From assembly GCF_011601345.1 (NCBI RefSeq), contig NZ_JAAORB010000017.1, positions 1 through 53,005 of the forward strand: a DNA stretch of 53,005 nucleotides. The letters are read 5' to 3'. The DNA comes from Roseovarius gahaiensis (GTDB lineage Bacteria; Pseudomonadota; Alphaproteobacteria; Rhodobacterales; Rhodobacteraceae). The notes beneath the pieces are model-generated. The model made no database searches, was not told the origin of the DNA, and was given only the letters and a program-made list of their open reading frames with translations. Of this stretch, positions 8,755-18,073 are shown one piece after another. How positions within the stretch are numbered: the stretch's first letter is position 1; each line of letters begins with the position of its first letter. Made by a program: the position numbers and the translations under genes.

Positions 8755-8949
8755 ATGGACGCGCTTGAAGAACAGATTGCCCACCTGACCCGCACCGTCG
8801 ATGACCTGTCCGACGTTGTCACGCGCCAAGAGCGCGAGATCGCCCTATTGACGCACCGGGTGCAACTGCTTTTGGAACGCGAGGCGACGCGGGAACAAGA
8901 CCAAGGTGGCAGCATCGCCTTGGGCGATCAACCGCCGCCGCATTGGTAA
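8755..8949 (+). CDS. slyX: SlyX family protein
   Basis: A 64-residue protein, almost entirely an amphipathic heptad helix (LEEQIAHLTRTVDDLSDVVT, then QEREIALLTHRVQLLL), with a short polar tail ending in a PPPHW motif typical of SlyX. The molecular function is unsettled. The start at 8755 is chosen because the coiled coil begins there; the frame upstream overlaps the hisS promoter region. The stop lies 3 bp from the stop of the convergent dnaE gene, leaving no room for a terminator between them. Confidence 0.85.
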   Translation: MDALEEQIAHLTRTVDDLSDVVTRQEREIALLTHRVQLLLEREATREQDQGGSIALGDQPPPHW

Positions 8950-8952
8950 AGC

Positions 8953-11900
8953 CTAAATTTCTTCCACGGTCAAAACCCCACTGAGGCTTTTGATCGCGCC
9001 CTTGAGTTGCGGGGTCACCGGGTAGTCTTCGCCTGCGTCGATTTCGACCTCGCCGGGCAAACCACTGCCCATCAGGCAAAAGCGGATCGGTCCGCGCCCG
9101 CCAGATTTGGCCGCGTGCGCCGCGCCTTGCAGAACCGAGGCCACCGACGGGATAGCCGTTTCCGTTTCGACAAAAATACGCAAGCCGACCGCGCCCGCAT
9201 CCGCCACGACACCGTCGATCGGCTGGACCGAGCGGCCCAGCAATTTCAACTGGTCGCTTTCCATCGTCGCCTCGGCGGTCAGAACCACCTGCGTTCCGGT
9301 CTCAAGATACTCGCGCGATTTTTCCAGCGTTTCGGAAAACAGCGTCACCTCGTAGCCGCCTGTCGTGTCGGACAATTGCGCAAAGGCAAAGCGATTGCCG
9401 CGCGCTGATTTACGTTCCTGCCGTCCGGCCACAACGCCCGCCATCTTGACCAGCACCGCACCCTTTTGTGCGGCCAACACTGTCACCTCGTCCAGTGTTT
9501 TGACATCCTGACGCTTGAGCGCGCCCATGTAGTCATCCAGCGGGTGCCCCGACAGATAAAACCCGATCGCCTTGAATTCTTCGGTCAGGCGTTCGGCGGG
9601 CAACCAATCCTCGACCGGCGACAGACGCGGTTCGGGCAGATCGTCGCCCGCCTCACCGAACAAGGACACCTGATTGGAGTTTTTTTGGTCATGGATGGCC
9701 GCCGAATAATTCATCAGCGCCTCGATGCTGTCGAACACCCGGCGGCGGTTGCGGTCAAGCTCGTCAAAGGCCCCGGCGCGGGCCAGCATTTCCAGCGGGC
9801 GCTTGCCGATCCGCTTCAGGTCGACCCGGCGGGCGAAATCGTAAAGCGTGGCAAAGGGTTTATCGCCGCGCCCGTCGACGATCAGGCGCATCGCCTCGAC
9901 GCCCACATTTTTGAGCGCGCCAAGCGCGTAATGCAGCACCCCGCCGCGCACCTGAAACACCGCGTCCGAGCGATTCACGCACGGCGGCGCATAGGGCAGT
10001 TTCAGCCCTTTTTTAACTTCTTGGAAATAGACGGCCAGCTTGTCGGTCAGGTGAATGTCGCAGTTCATCACCCCGGCCATAAATTCAACCGGGTGATTGG
10101 CCTTGAGCCATGCGGTTTGATACGAAACCACCGCATAGGCCGCCGCATGCGATTTGTTGAAGCCGTAGTTGGCAAATTTTTCCAGCAGGTCAAAGACCTC
10201 TTTCGCCTTGGCTTCATCCACGCCGTTGTCCATCGCGCCCTTGGTGAACTTGGGCCGCTCCGCGTCCATCGCCTCTTTGATCTTTTTACCCATGGCGCGG
10301 CGCAGCAGGTCGGCGCCGCCAAGGCTGTAACCCGCCATAACCTGCGCGATCTGCATCACCTGTTCCTGATAGACGATGATGCCTTGGGTTTCCTCAAGGA
10401 TATAATCAATCAGCGGGTGCACCGATGAAATCTCGCGCTGGCCGTTCTTGACCTCGCAATAGGTGGGGATGTTTTCCATCGGCCCCGGACGATACAGCGC
10501 CACAAGGGCCACGATATCCTCGATACAGGTGGGCTTCATACGCTTCAGCGCATCCATCATGCCCGAGCTTTCAACCTGAAACACCGCAACCGTCTTGGCC
10601 CGTGCATAAAGCTGATAAGTCTTTTCGTCGTCCAGCGGGATTTGCCCGATATCGTTCTCGGCCCCCTCGAACGGCTCATAGATCGCGCTGCCATCTTGTG
10701 CGACGTGCAGATCGCGCCCCTCGGCATGGATTTGTTCAATGGCGTTCTGGATCACCGTCAGGGTTTTCAGGCCCAGAAAGTCGAACTTTACAAGGCCCGC
10801 CTGCTCCACCCATTTCATGTTGAACTGGGTGGCGGGCATATCTGACCGTGGGTCTTGGTACAGCGGCACCAGCTCGTCCAGTGGCCTGTCGCCAATCACC
10901 ACCCCGGCGGCGTGAGTCGAGGCGTTGCGCAGCAGCCCTTCGACCTTCATGCCGTAATTCAGCAACCGGTCCACCACCTCTTCATCGCGCGCGGCCTGTC
11001 GCAGACGATCTTCCTGTTGCAGCGCTTGCGAAATCGAAACCGGCTTGACCCCTTCCACCGGGATCATCTTGGACAGCTTGTCGACCTGCCCATAGGGCAT
11101 TTGCAGCACCCGCCCGATATCGCGCACCGCCGCCTTTGAAAGCAGCGCGCCAAAGGTGATGATCTGCCCCACCTTGTCGCGCCCGTATTTCTCTTGCACG
11201 TATTGGATCACCTCTTCGCGGCGATCCATGCAAAAGTCGATGTCGAAATCGGGCATGCTAACCCGTTCGGGGTTCAAGAACCGTTCGAACAGCAGGCTAT
11301 AGCGTAGCGGGTCAAGGTCGGTGATGGTCAGGGCATAGGCCACAAGGCTGCCCGCCCCCGACCCGCGCCCCGGCCCAACCGGAATATCATGATCCTTGGC
11401 CCATTTGATAAAGTCGGCCACAATCAGGAAGTAGCCCGGAAAGCCCATCCCCTCGATGATGCCCAGTTCGAACTCCAGCCGTTTTTCGTAGTCCTCCACC
11501 GAGGTGGCATGCGGAATCACCGCCAGACGTGCCTGCAACCCAGCCTTGGCCTGACGGCGCAATTCGTTCACCTCGTCATCGGCGAACTTGGGCAGAATCG
11601 GGTCGCGCTTGTAGCAGCCAAACGCGCAGCGCTTGGCGATTTCGACCGTATTTTCCAACGCCTCGGGCAAATCGGCAAACAGCGTCGCCATTTCCTGCGG
11701 CGTTTTGAAATAATGCTGCGCGGTCAAGCGGCGGCGCGGGTCTGCCTGATCGACATAGGCGCCATCAGCCACGCACAACATCGCATCATGCGCTTCGTAC
11801 ATGTCGGATGTGGGAAAGTAGACATCGTTTGTGGCCACCAGCGGAATGTCCATGGCATAGGCCATTTCGATAAACCCACGCTCGGTCTGGCGCTCGGCCT

Positions 11901-12456
11901 CGGGCGCGCCGCTTTCGCCGGGGTGGCGCTGCAACTCCATATACAGACGGTCGCCATAGGCGCTGTGCAGCCGGTCGACCAGTACTTGCGCCGCCGGGCG
12001 ATGGCCCGCGCGCAACAGGCGGCCCACCGGCCCGTCGGGGCCACCGGTCAGGCAAATGATCCCCTCGGCGTGGCGCTCCAGATCCTCGGGCGTGACATGC
12101 GGCAATTGGCCATCCCCGCGCAGATACAGGCACGAGTTCAGCTTCATCAGGTTTTCATAGCCGCGCTCATTCTGGGCCAGCAGAACCACCGGTGCGGGCG
12201 GCTTGAGCCGCTCACCGGGCTGCGCCTGCACATATTCCAGATCAACCTGACAGCCCATAATAGGCTGCAATCCCACCGCCTGCGCCGTGACGGAAAATTC
12301 CAGCGCGGCGAACATATTGTTGGTGTCGGTGACGGCCACGGCGGGCATACCTGCCGCTTCGCAAAGACCGGGCAGCTTTTTCAGCCGAATAGCCCCCTCC
12401 AACAGGGAATATTCAGTGTGGACGCGCAGATGAATGAATCGGGGATCGGTGCTCAT
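8953..12456 (-). CDS. dnaE: DNA polymerase III alpha subunit
   Basis: The replicative polymerase, 1167 residues. In order: an N-terminal PHP domain (FIHLRVHTEYSLLEGAIRL, residues 7-25), the C-family palm with the catalytic PDFDIDF motif near residue 400, the fingers, tandem HhH, and a C-terminal OB fold (VLVKMAGVVAGRQERKSARG). Length and domain order are normal, in contrast with the shortened second copy at 37560. It is convergent with slyX and divergent from the nucleoside-type ABC importer. Confidence 0.96.
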   Translation of the reverse strand: MSTDPRFIHLRVHTEYSLLEGAIRLKKLPGLCEAAGMPAVAVTDTNNMFAALEFSVTAQAVGLQPIMGCQVDLEYVQAQPGERLKPPAPVVLLAQNERGYENLMKLNSCLYLRGDGQLPHVTPEDLERHAEGIICLTGGPDGPVGRLLRAGHRPAAQVLVDRLHSAYGDRLYMELQRHPGESGAPEAERQTERGFIEMAYAMDIPLVATNDVYFPTSDMYEAHDAMLCVADGAYVDQADPRRRLTAQHYFKTPQEMATLFADLPEALENTVEIAKRCAFGCYKRDPILPKFADDEVNELRRQAKAGLQARLAVIPHATSVEDYEKRLEFELGIIEGMGFPGYFLIVADFIKWAKDHDIPVGPGRGSGAGSLVAYALTITDLDPLRYSLLFERFLNPERVSMPDFDIDFCMDRREEVIQYVQEKYGRDKVGQIITFGALLSKAAVRDIGRVLQMPYGQVDKLSKMIPVEGVKPVSISQALQQEDRLRQAARDEEVVDRLLNYGMKVEGLLRNASTHAAGVVIGDRPLDELVPLYQDPRSDMPATQFNMKWVEQAGLVKFDFLGLKTLTVIQNAIEQIHAEGRDLHVAQDGSAIYEPFEGAENDIGQIPLDDEKTYQLYARAKTVAVFQVESSGMMDALKRMKPTCIEDIVALVALYRPGPMENIPTYCEVKNGQREISSVHPLIDYILEETQGIIVYQEQVMQIAQVMAGYSLGGADLLRRAMGKKIKEAMDAERPKFTKGAMDNGVDEAKAKEVFDLLEKFANYGFNKSHAAAYAVVSYQTAWLKANHPVEFMAGVMNCDIHLTDKLAVYFQEVKKGLKLPYAPPCVNRSDAVFQVRGGVLHYALGALKNVGVEAMRLIVDGRGDKPFATLYDFARRVDLKRIGKRPLEMLARAGAFDELDRNRRRVFDSIEALMNYSAAIHDQKNSNQVSLFGEAGDDLPEPRLSPVEDWLPAERLTEEFKAIGFYLSGHPLDDYMGALKRQDVKTLDEVTVLAAQKGAVLVKMAGVVAGRQERKSARGNRFAFAQLSDTTGGYEVTLFSETLEKSREYLETGTQVVLTAEATMESDQLKLLGRSVQPIDGVVADAGAVGLRIFVETETAIPSVASVLQGAAHAAKSGGRGPIRFCLMGSGLPGEVEIDAGEDYPVTPQLKGAIKSLSGVLTVEEI

Positions 12457-12520
12457 GTCCGACAGAGTAACCGCAGGCGCGACGGGGCGGAAGATCCGGC
12501 GGACATGGATTTGTTATATT

Positions 12521-12536
12521 CTGCCCAACTGGGCAG
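12521..12536. promoter_or_regulatory. Palindrome upstream of the ABC importer operon
   Basis: CTGCCCA-AC-TGGGCAG is a perfect 7-bp inverted repeat, about 110 bp upstream of the importer start and 65 bp upstream of dnaE. An AT-rich TTGTTATATT precedes it directly. It could be an operator for either divergent gene; the regulator is unknown. Confidence 0.4.
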
Positions 12537-12645
12537 CACATGCCGCTTTAGCGCGCGCAAAAGCCCTGCCCCCCATTGCCCCCCATGCCATCCCTGCGCT
12601 AGTCAGTGACATCAACCGCACTTCGCGCCATCAGGGGATCGCCGC

Positions 12646-14166
12646 GTGACCGACGCCTTGCTTACCATCTCGGGATTGACCAAGGCCTACCCCGGGGTCA
12701 AAGCCAATGACGAAGTGTCGTTTGATATCGCGCCGGGCGAGGTGCATGCGCTTCTGGGCGAAAACGGGGCGGGCAAATCCACCTTGGTCAAGATGATCTA
12801 CGGACTGGTCAAACCCGACAGCGGCCAGATGACCCTGCGTGGCAAACCCTACACCCCGTACGAACCGCGCGCCGCGCGGGCTGCGGGCGTGGCGATGGTG
12901 TTTCAGCATTTCTCGCTATTCGATGCGCTCAGCGTGTCGGAAAATATCGCCCTTGGCATGGAAACCCCGCCCCCAATGCGCGATCTGGCCCGCCGCATCC
13001 GCGAGGTCAGCGAAACCTACGGCCTGCCGCTGGACCCGCATCGCGCGGTCGGCAATTTGTCGGCGGGGGAACGTCAGCGGGTGGAAATCGTGCGCTGCCT
13101 GCTGCAAGAGCCGCGCCTTTTGATCATGGACGAGCCGACCAGCGTGCTGACCCCGCAAGAGGTGGACATCCTGTTCACGACCCTGCGCAAACTGACCGCC
13201 GAGGGCGTGGCCATCCTGTATATCTCGCATAAGCTGGAGGAAATCCGCGCCCTTTGTGACCGTGCCACGATCTTGCGGCACGGGCGCAATGTGGGCACCT
13301 GTGTTCCGGCTGAGACCTCGGCCCGCGACATGGCCCAGATCATGGTCGGCGCCAGTTTTGCCGCCCCCGCCAAAGCACGCCACGACGCGCATGGCCAAGT
13401 GATACTGGACGTTTCAGGGTTATCGGTGGCCTCGCCCAGCCCCTTTGGCACCGCGCTCAAGACCATTCACCTGACTGTCGCGCGGGGCGAAATTCTGGGC
13501 ATCGGCGGGGTCGCTGGCAACGGACAGGACGAATTGCTGGCCGCCCTGTCGGGCGAATTGCGCACCGCGCCGGGTGCGATCCGCTTCAAGGGACAGGCGA
13601 TTGGCCAGTTGTCGCCAACACAACGGCGCCGCCTTGGCCTTTTGGCCGCCCCCGAAGAACGCCTTGGCCACGCCGCCGCCCCCAATCTCAGCCTGACCGA
13701 AAACGCCCTGCTGACCGGGGCACAACGGCGCGGCCTGCTGACACGCGGCTTCATCCGCTGGCCCGAAACCCGAGCCTTCGCGCAAAAAATCATCGACCGC
13801 TTCGATGTGCGCACGCCCGGCCCCGACACCGCCGCGCGCGCCCTGTCCGGCGGCAACCTGCAAAAATTCGTCATCGGTCGCGAAGTGCTGCAAGACCCCG
13901 AGGTTCTGATCGTCAATCAGCCAACTTGGGGCGTCGATGCCGCCGCCGCCGCCGCGATCCGGCAGGCGCTGCTGGATCTGGCCGCCGGTGGTGCCGCGAT
14001 TCTATGTATCAGCCAAGACCTTGACGAACTTATGGAAATCTCCGACCGCTTCGGCGCCCTCAACGAAGGTCGGCTGTCCGATATTCGCCCCACCGCCGAT
14101 CTCAGCCTTGATCAGATCGGCCTGATGATGGGCGGCGCGCATGGCATGGAGGTGGCCCATGTCTGA
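12646..14166 (+). CDS. ABC importer ATPase, dual-domain, nucleoside/BMP type
   Basis: Couples ATP hydrolysis to solute import. It has 506 residues with two fused ABC domains. The N-terminal half has Walker A GENGAGKST (38-46), signature LSAGERQRVEI and Walker B LLIMDEPTSVL. The C-terminal half is degenerate (GVAGNGQDE for Walker A, NQPTWGVD around Walker B) but keeps the LSGGNLQKF signature. This architecture, followed by two permeases and a BMP-domain binding protein, matches nucleoside or purine importers of the NupOPQ/YufNOPQ type. The start is GTG, with CAGGGGAT upstream. The substrate is inferred from family and not tested. Confidence 0.88.
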   Translation: MTDALLTISGLTKAYPGVKANDEVSFDIAPGEVHALLGENGAGKSTLVKMIYGLVKPDSGQMTLRGKPYTPYEPRAARAAGVAMVFQHFSLFDALSVSENIALGMETPPPMRDLARRIREVSETYGLPLDPHRAVGNLSAGERQRVEIVRCLLQEPRLLIMDEPTSVLTPQEVDILFTTLRKLTAEGVAILYISHKLEEIRALCDRATILRHGRNVGTCVPAETSARDMAQIMVGASFAAPAKARHDAHGQVILDVSGLSVASPSPFGTALKTIHLTVARGEILGIGGVAGNGQDELLAALSGELRTAPGAIRFKGQAIGQLSPTQRRRLGLLAAPEERLGHAAAPNLSLTENALLTGAQRRGLLTRGFIRWPETRAFAQKIIDRFDVRTPGPDTAARALSGGNLQKFVIGREVLQDPEVLIVNQPTWGVDAAAAAAIRQALLDLAAGGAAILCISQDLDELMEISDRFGALNEGRLSDIRPTADLSLDQIGLMMGGAHGMEVAHV

Positions 14167-14187
14167 TCCATCACGCATCGCCCGGGC

Positions 14188-14208
14188 TTCATTGTTCCAA
14201 AAATACTC
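14188..14208 (+). repeat. TTCATTGTTC-N3-AAATACTC motif, copy 1
   Basis: One of three copies of a 21-nt motif in the window (others at 45490-45510 minus and 52445-52465 plus). The spacer here is CAA. It starts 21 nt past the ATPase stop codon, in the sense strand, inside the operon gap before the first permease gene. Two tight hairpins follow directly. Confidence 0.75.
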
Positions 14209-14215
14209 CGGGGGA

Positions 14216-14247
14216 GTCGCGCCCTGCGCGACGGGGGCAGCGCCCCC
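14216..14247 (+). repeat. Tandem hairpins in the importer operon gap
   Basis: GTCGCGC-CCT-GCGCGAC (14216-14232) is followed immediately by GGGGGC-AGC-GCCCCC (14233-14247). Both are perfect stems with 3-nt loops, with no T-run. In the 114-nt gap between ATPase and permease they could pause ribosomes or RNases and set different levels for the two parts of the transporter. Confidence 0.65.
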
Positions 14248-14280
14248 CTGCCCCGCCTGCCAAATCCGGGCCCGCCTGCC

Positions 14281-15369
14281 ATGAAGCTGCAACTTGAAAA
14301 GCGTCCCCAGCCCTCGCGCCGCTGGATTTATCTTTCGCCGCTTTTGGCGGTAGTCATCACCATGCTGGTCGGCGGGGCCTTGTTCGCAGCGCTGGGCAAA
14401 AACCCGGTCGAGGCCATCGCCACCATTTTCTGGGAGCCGCTTTTTGGCGAGTTTGCCTTCTATTACCGCCCCCAGCTTCTGGTAAAAGGCGCGCCGCTGA
14501 TCTTGATCGCAATCGGCCTCAGCCTCGGGTTTCGGGCGGGCATCTGGAACATCGGGGCCGAGGGGCAATATATCATCGGCGCCCTGTCCGGGGCGGGCGT
14601 GGCGCTGGCGTTTTATCCGCTCGACGCATGGTTTGTCTTCCCGCTGATGGCTCTGGCCGGCGCTTTGGGCGGCTGGGCATGGGGGATGATCCCCGCCGTC
14701 TTGAAACTGCGGTTCGGAACCAATGAAATCCTTGTGTCACTGATGCTGGTCTATGTCGCCGAGCAACTGCTGGCGGCCATGGCGCTTGGGCCGATGAAAA
14801 ACCCCGACGGCATGGGCTTTCCCGGCAGCCGCAACCTGCAAGACTACCCCGCCGCCCATAACGCCGACCTGATCACCGGCAGTGGGCTGCATTGGGGTGT
14901 GGTTGCAGCACTGGTTGCGGTGATCGCGGCCTATATCCTGCTCGGGCGTCACATGCTGGGCTACCAAATCCGCCTCAGCGGCGAGGCCCCACGCGCCGCG
15001 CGGTTTGCCGGGGTCAAACCGGGGCTTTTGACCCTGTTCTGCCTTGGCACATCGGGCGCGCTGGCCGGGCTGGCGGGCATGTTCGAAGTCTCCGGCCCCG
15101 CCGGGCAAGTCAGCATTGATTTCAACGTGGGCTACGGCTTTACCGCGATCATCGTGGCCTTTCTGGGCCGGTTGCATCCGGTGGGCATCGCATTGGCGGG
15201 GCTATTGATGGCCCTGACCTATATCGGCGGCGAGATTGCACAGGGCAATCTGGGCCTGCCCGCCGCTGCAATCCAGATGTTTCAGGGGATGCTGTTGTTT
15301 TTCCTTTTGGCGGTCGATGTGCTGACCAATTACCGCCTGCGCCTGTTGCGCCGACCGGAGGCCGCGTGA
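14281..15369 (+). CDS. ABC importer permease, BMP/nucleoside type (first)
   Basis: A polytopic membrane protein of 362 residues with about 8-10 predicted helices. It belongs to the branched-chain/sugar permease superfamily (BPD_transp_2), as seen in the GFRAGIWNIGAEGQYIIGAL segment (about 82-101), the usual site of contact with the ATPase. A short basic N-terminus precedes the first helix. It is the larger of two non-identical permeases that would form a heterodimer. The stop overlaps the next gene by 1 nt (TGATG). The gap of 114 nt before it holds a repeated motif and two hairpins. Confidence 0.88.
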   Translation: MKLQLEKRPQPSRRWIYLSPLLAVVITMLVGGALFAALGKNPVEAIATIFWEPLFGEFAFYYRPQLLVKGAPLILIAIGLSLGFRAGIWNIGAEGQYIIGALSGAGVALAFYPLDAWFVFPLMALAGALGGWAWGMIPAVLKLRFGTNEILVSLMLVYVAEQLLAAMALGPMKNPDGMGFPGSRNLQDYPAAHNADLITGSGLHWGVVAALVAVIAAYILLGRHMLGYQIRLSGEAPRAARFAGVKPGLLTLFCLGTSGALAGLAGMFEVSGPAGQVSIDFNVGYGFTAIIVAFLGRLHPVGIALAGLLMALTYIGGEIAQGNLGLPAAAIQMFQGMLLFFLLAVDVLTNYRLRLLRRPEAA

Positions 15370-16289
15370 TGGATCTGTCCTCGATCAACCCGATCCTGTT
15401 GCTGGCCTCGATCATGGCAGCCTCGACCCCGATCCTGCTGGCCGCGATTGGCGAGTTGATCGTTGAACGCTCGGGCGTTTTGAACCTTGGGGTCGAAGGC
15501 ATGATGATCACCGGCGCGATCTGTGGGTTCGCGATTGCGGTAGGCACAGGCTCTCCGGCGATTGGATTTATCGGCGGGGCCGTCGGCGGCGCGCTGCTGT
15601 CGCTTTTGTTTGCGCTGCTGACACAGGTGGCACTGGCCAATCACGTCGCGTCGGGGCTGGCGCTGACGCTGTTCGGGCTGGGCCTTAGCTCTTTGCTGGG
15701 GCAGGGCTATGTCGGGGTCAAACCGCCGCCGACGCCAAAACTTGATATCCCGGTCTTGGGCGATATCCCGCTGCTGGGGCCAATCCTGTTTTCCCATGAT
15801 CTGATGGTCTATGTCGCGCTGGCGCTGGTCGCCGGGGTTTGGGCGATGCTGAAATACAGCCGCGCGGGCCTGATCTTGCGGGCTGTGGGCGAAAACCACG
15901 ATGCCGCCCATGCCCTTGGCTACAAGGTGGTGCGCGTGCGGATCGCGGCGATTGCCTTTGGCGGGGCCTGCGCGGGGCTCGGCGGGGCCTATCTTAGCCT
16001 TGTGCGCGTGCCGCAATGGACCGAAGGCATGACCGCCGGGATCGGCTGGATCGCGCTGGCGCTGGTGGTGTTCGCCAGTTGGAAGGCGGGCCGTGTCCTG
16101 CTGGGCGCGTGGCTGTTCGGCGGGGTCAGCGTGCTGCAATTGAACCTGCAAGCCGCTGGCGTGGCCATTCCGGTCGAATACCTTTCAATGTCGCCCTATG
16201 TGATCACCATTTTGGTTCTTGTCATCATGTCGGCCGACAAGTCCCGCGCGCCTGCATCGCTAGGCCGCATCTTTCATGCCTCGCAATGA
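15369..16289 (+). CDS. ABC importer permease, BMP/nucleoside type (second)
   Basis: Second permease of the importer, 306 residues, nearly all hydrophobic. It carries the same superfamily landmark near its N-terminus (SGVLNLGVEGMMITGAICGF, about 35-54). The ATG at 15369 shares one base with the stop of the upstream permease; a GTG three bases earlier is possible. Translational coupling of the two permeases fits a heterodimeric channel. The binding-protein gene follows after 33 bp. Confidence 0.88.
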   Translation: MDLSSINPILLLASIMAASTPILLAAIGELIVERSGVLNLGVEGMMITGAICGFAIAVGTGSPAIGFIGGAVGGALLSLLFALLTQVALANHVASGLALTLFGLGLSSLLGQGYVGVKPPPTPKLDIPVLGDIPLLGPILFSHDLMVYVALALVAGVWAMLKYSRAGLILRAVGENHDAAHALGYKVVRVRIAAIAFGGACAGLGGAYLSLVRVPQWTEGMTAGIGWIALALVVFASWKAGRVLLGAWLFGGVSVLQLNLQAAGVAIPVEYLSMSPYVITILVLVIMSADKSRAPASLGRIFHASQ

Positions 16290-16322
16290 GGCGCTGCCAA
16301 CCAACCACGGGAGTAACCACAC

Positions 16323-17402
16323 ATGACCCTTAAAACCATCCTGACCGGCGCCGTCATGGCGCTTGGCCTGACCGCCGCGGGCGCACAGGCCCAAGACGAC
16401 ACAACCAAGGTCGGATTCATTTATGTCGGCCCCATCGGCGATGGCGGCTGGACCTATGAACACGATCAGGGGCGTCTGGCCGTCGAAGAGCATTTCGGCG
16501 ATCAGGTGGAAACAGTGTATCAAGAAAGCGTGCCCGAAGGCGCCGATGCACAGCGCGCGATCACGCAAATGGCGCTGAACGGGGCCGATCTGATCTTTAC
16601 CACCTCGTTCGGGTTCATGGATCCGACACTGGCCGTGGCCAAGAAGTTTCCCAACGTGAAATTCGAGCACGCCACCGGCTATAAAACCGCGCCCAATGTT
16701 TCGACCTATTCGGCGCGCTTTTATGAAGGCCGCGCCATTCAGGGCCATATCGCGGGCAAGATGACCAAGTCGAATATCGTCGGCTACATCGCCTCGTATC
16801 CGATCCCCGAGGTGATCCGTGGGATCAACGCGGCGTTCATCCACGCCCGCAAGGTCAACCCCGATGTCGAATTCAAGATCATTTGGGCCTACACGTGGTT
16901 CGACCCCGCAAAAGAAGCCGACGCCGCGACCGCGCTGATCGAACAGGGTGCCGATGTGATCTTGCAACACACCGATTCCACCGCGCCGCAGGCTGCCGCC
17001 GAAAAAGCCGGCGATGTTGTGACCTTTGGGCAAGCGTCGGACATGGCCGAATACAAGCCCTTCCCGCGGGTGAGTTCGATCATCGACGATTGGAAGCCCT
17101 ATTACATCGCCCGCACCCAAGCGGTGATCGACGGCACATGGACAAGCCAGCAAGTCTGGGATGGCATTGGCCCCGGCATGGTGGGCATCGGTGAGATCAC
17201 CGAGGCCGTCCCGGCGGATGTCCGCGACGAGGCTTTGGCCCTGAAAGAGGCAATTGCTTCGGGCGAGTATCATCCGTTCACCGGCCCGCTGAAAAAGCAG
17301 GACGGATCGGATTGGTTGGCTGACGGCGAAACCGCGGACGATGGCACATTGCTGGGCATGGATTTTTACGTCGAAGGTCTGAACGCCGAAATCCCTCAGT
17401 AA
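16323..17402 (+). CDS. BMP-family periplasmic binding protein
   Basis: The solute-binding component of the importer, 359 residues, with a Sec signal peptide (cleavage near AQA-QDD, about 23) and no lipobox cysteine, so it is likely soluble in the periplasm. The mature part starts KVGFIYVGPIGDGGWTYEH, the typical opening of BMP (basic membrane protein, PnrA-like) domains that bind purine nucleosides. The ligand is inferred from family. It is the last gene of the operon, with a strong terminator directly after it. Confidence 0.9.
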   Translation: MTLKTILTGAVMALGLTAAGAQAQDDTTKVGFIYVGPIGDGGWTYEHDQGRLAVEEHFGDQVETVYQESVPEGADAQRAITQMALNGADLIFTTSFGFMDPTLAVAKKFPNVKFEHATGYKTAPNVSTYSARFYEGRAIQGHIAGKMTKSNIVGYIASYPIPEVIRGINAAFIHARKVNPDVEFKIIWAYTWFDPAKEADAATALIEQGADVILQHTDSTAPQAAAEKAGDVVTFGQASDMAEYKPFPRVSSIIDDWKPYYIARTQAVIDGTWTSQQVWDGIGPGMVGIGEITEAVPADVRDEALALKEAIASGEYHPFTGPLKKQDGSDWLADGETADDGTLLGMDFYVEGLNAEIPQ

Positions 17403-17423
17403 GGCCGCCGGTCACAAATTCTG

Positions 17424-17451
17424 GCCCCGGTGCAGCACCGGGGCCTTTTTA
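17424..17451 (+). terminator. Terminator of the ABC importer operon
   Basis: GGCCCCGGT (17424-17432) pairs with ACCGGGGCC (17438-17446) around GCAGC and is followed by TTTTTATT. It lies 21 bp after the binding-protein stop. Confidence 0.9.
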
Positions 17452-17539
17452 TTGGGGTACAAAGCCAACCCTCCCCCTTGCCCACAACCGCCAAAGGCTA
17501 GGCCGCGCGGTACAGGGCAGCGATCTCAACACCCCGTAG

Positions 17540-17559
17540 GGTGCGCATTCATGCCCACC
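17540..17559. repeat. GGTGCGCAT-type intergenic palindrome
   Basis: GGTGCGCAT-TC-ATGCCCACC is an inverted repeat matching in 8 of 9 positions, preceded by GTAG. From memory, similar GTAGGGTGCGCATT elements are common between genes in this order, so it is probably a dispersed short palindromic repeat. Only one copy is in this window, so that cannot be confirmed here. Confidence 0.4.
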
Positions 17560-17590
17560 TTTGCAGCGTGCCGCGCATCTACGGGCCGCA

Positions 17591-17844
17591 ATGCACAGGG
17601 AGGAGTGTTTGCAAAGTGGCACCGTGGTTGACCATTTGCGGGATGGAGCAGACGCCGGATCAAGCCGCACATTGCCGACGCGCGCGATGGCGACGCTACA
17701 ATGGGGCTGGGCACTTTATGTCAGCCAAATCCGAACGAAATCAAAGCGATGCGCCCAGCGTCACCAAATCGCCGCCGCGTGGGGGCGCGTCGGCGATGCG
17801 CGGCGGGCTTCGCCCCGATTCCGCGCAGGCGCTTCGCATTCCAA
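17591..17844 (+). repeat. ~255-bp dispersed repeat, copy 1
   Basis: From GCAAAGTGGC (17611) to the TTCGCATTCCAA end this segment aligns almost without gaps with 28381-28616; by hand count about 90% of positions agree, with one 1-nt indel near the end. Similarity extends more weakly upstream to about 17591. The most conserved part is 17711-17810, including a strong hairpin with GCCGCCGCG / CGCGGCGGG arms (17771-17806). It has no transposase and no conserved reading frame, so it is a non-coding repeat. Confidence 0.85.
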
Positions 17845-18073
17845 TATCCCCTCCGGGGCTGAAACTGGCAATTTACCAGCCCCCGAAAACCCAAATCCGC
17901 AGAAAACCAGCCGTGTGCTCTGTTAGCCTGCCGAAAGGCAGTGAAAAGTACCGACGCAATACCAACGTTTACCAATCTGTTGCATACAGGGGTTTGTCAT
18001 TTCAAAACCAACTCTTAACCCCTTTTCACAGCCCCCTCTTTCCAACCTCTCGAAACCGTGCCACTTTCTGCCC

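Larger units (their letters stand above)
17403..18073. other. Long gene-free stretch with terminator and repeats
   Basis: These 671 bases contain the importer terminator (17424-17451), a GGTGCGCAT-type palindrome (17540-17559) and the first copy of a ~255-bp dispersed repeat (17591-17844). The final 230 bp are AT-richer and presumably carry the promoter of the aldo/keto reductase gene, though I cannot point to a convincing -35/-10 pair. Open frames here are not protein-like. Confidence 0.6.
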
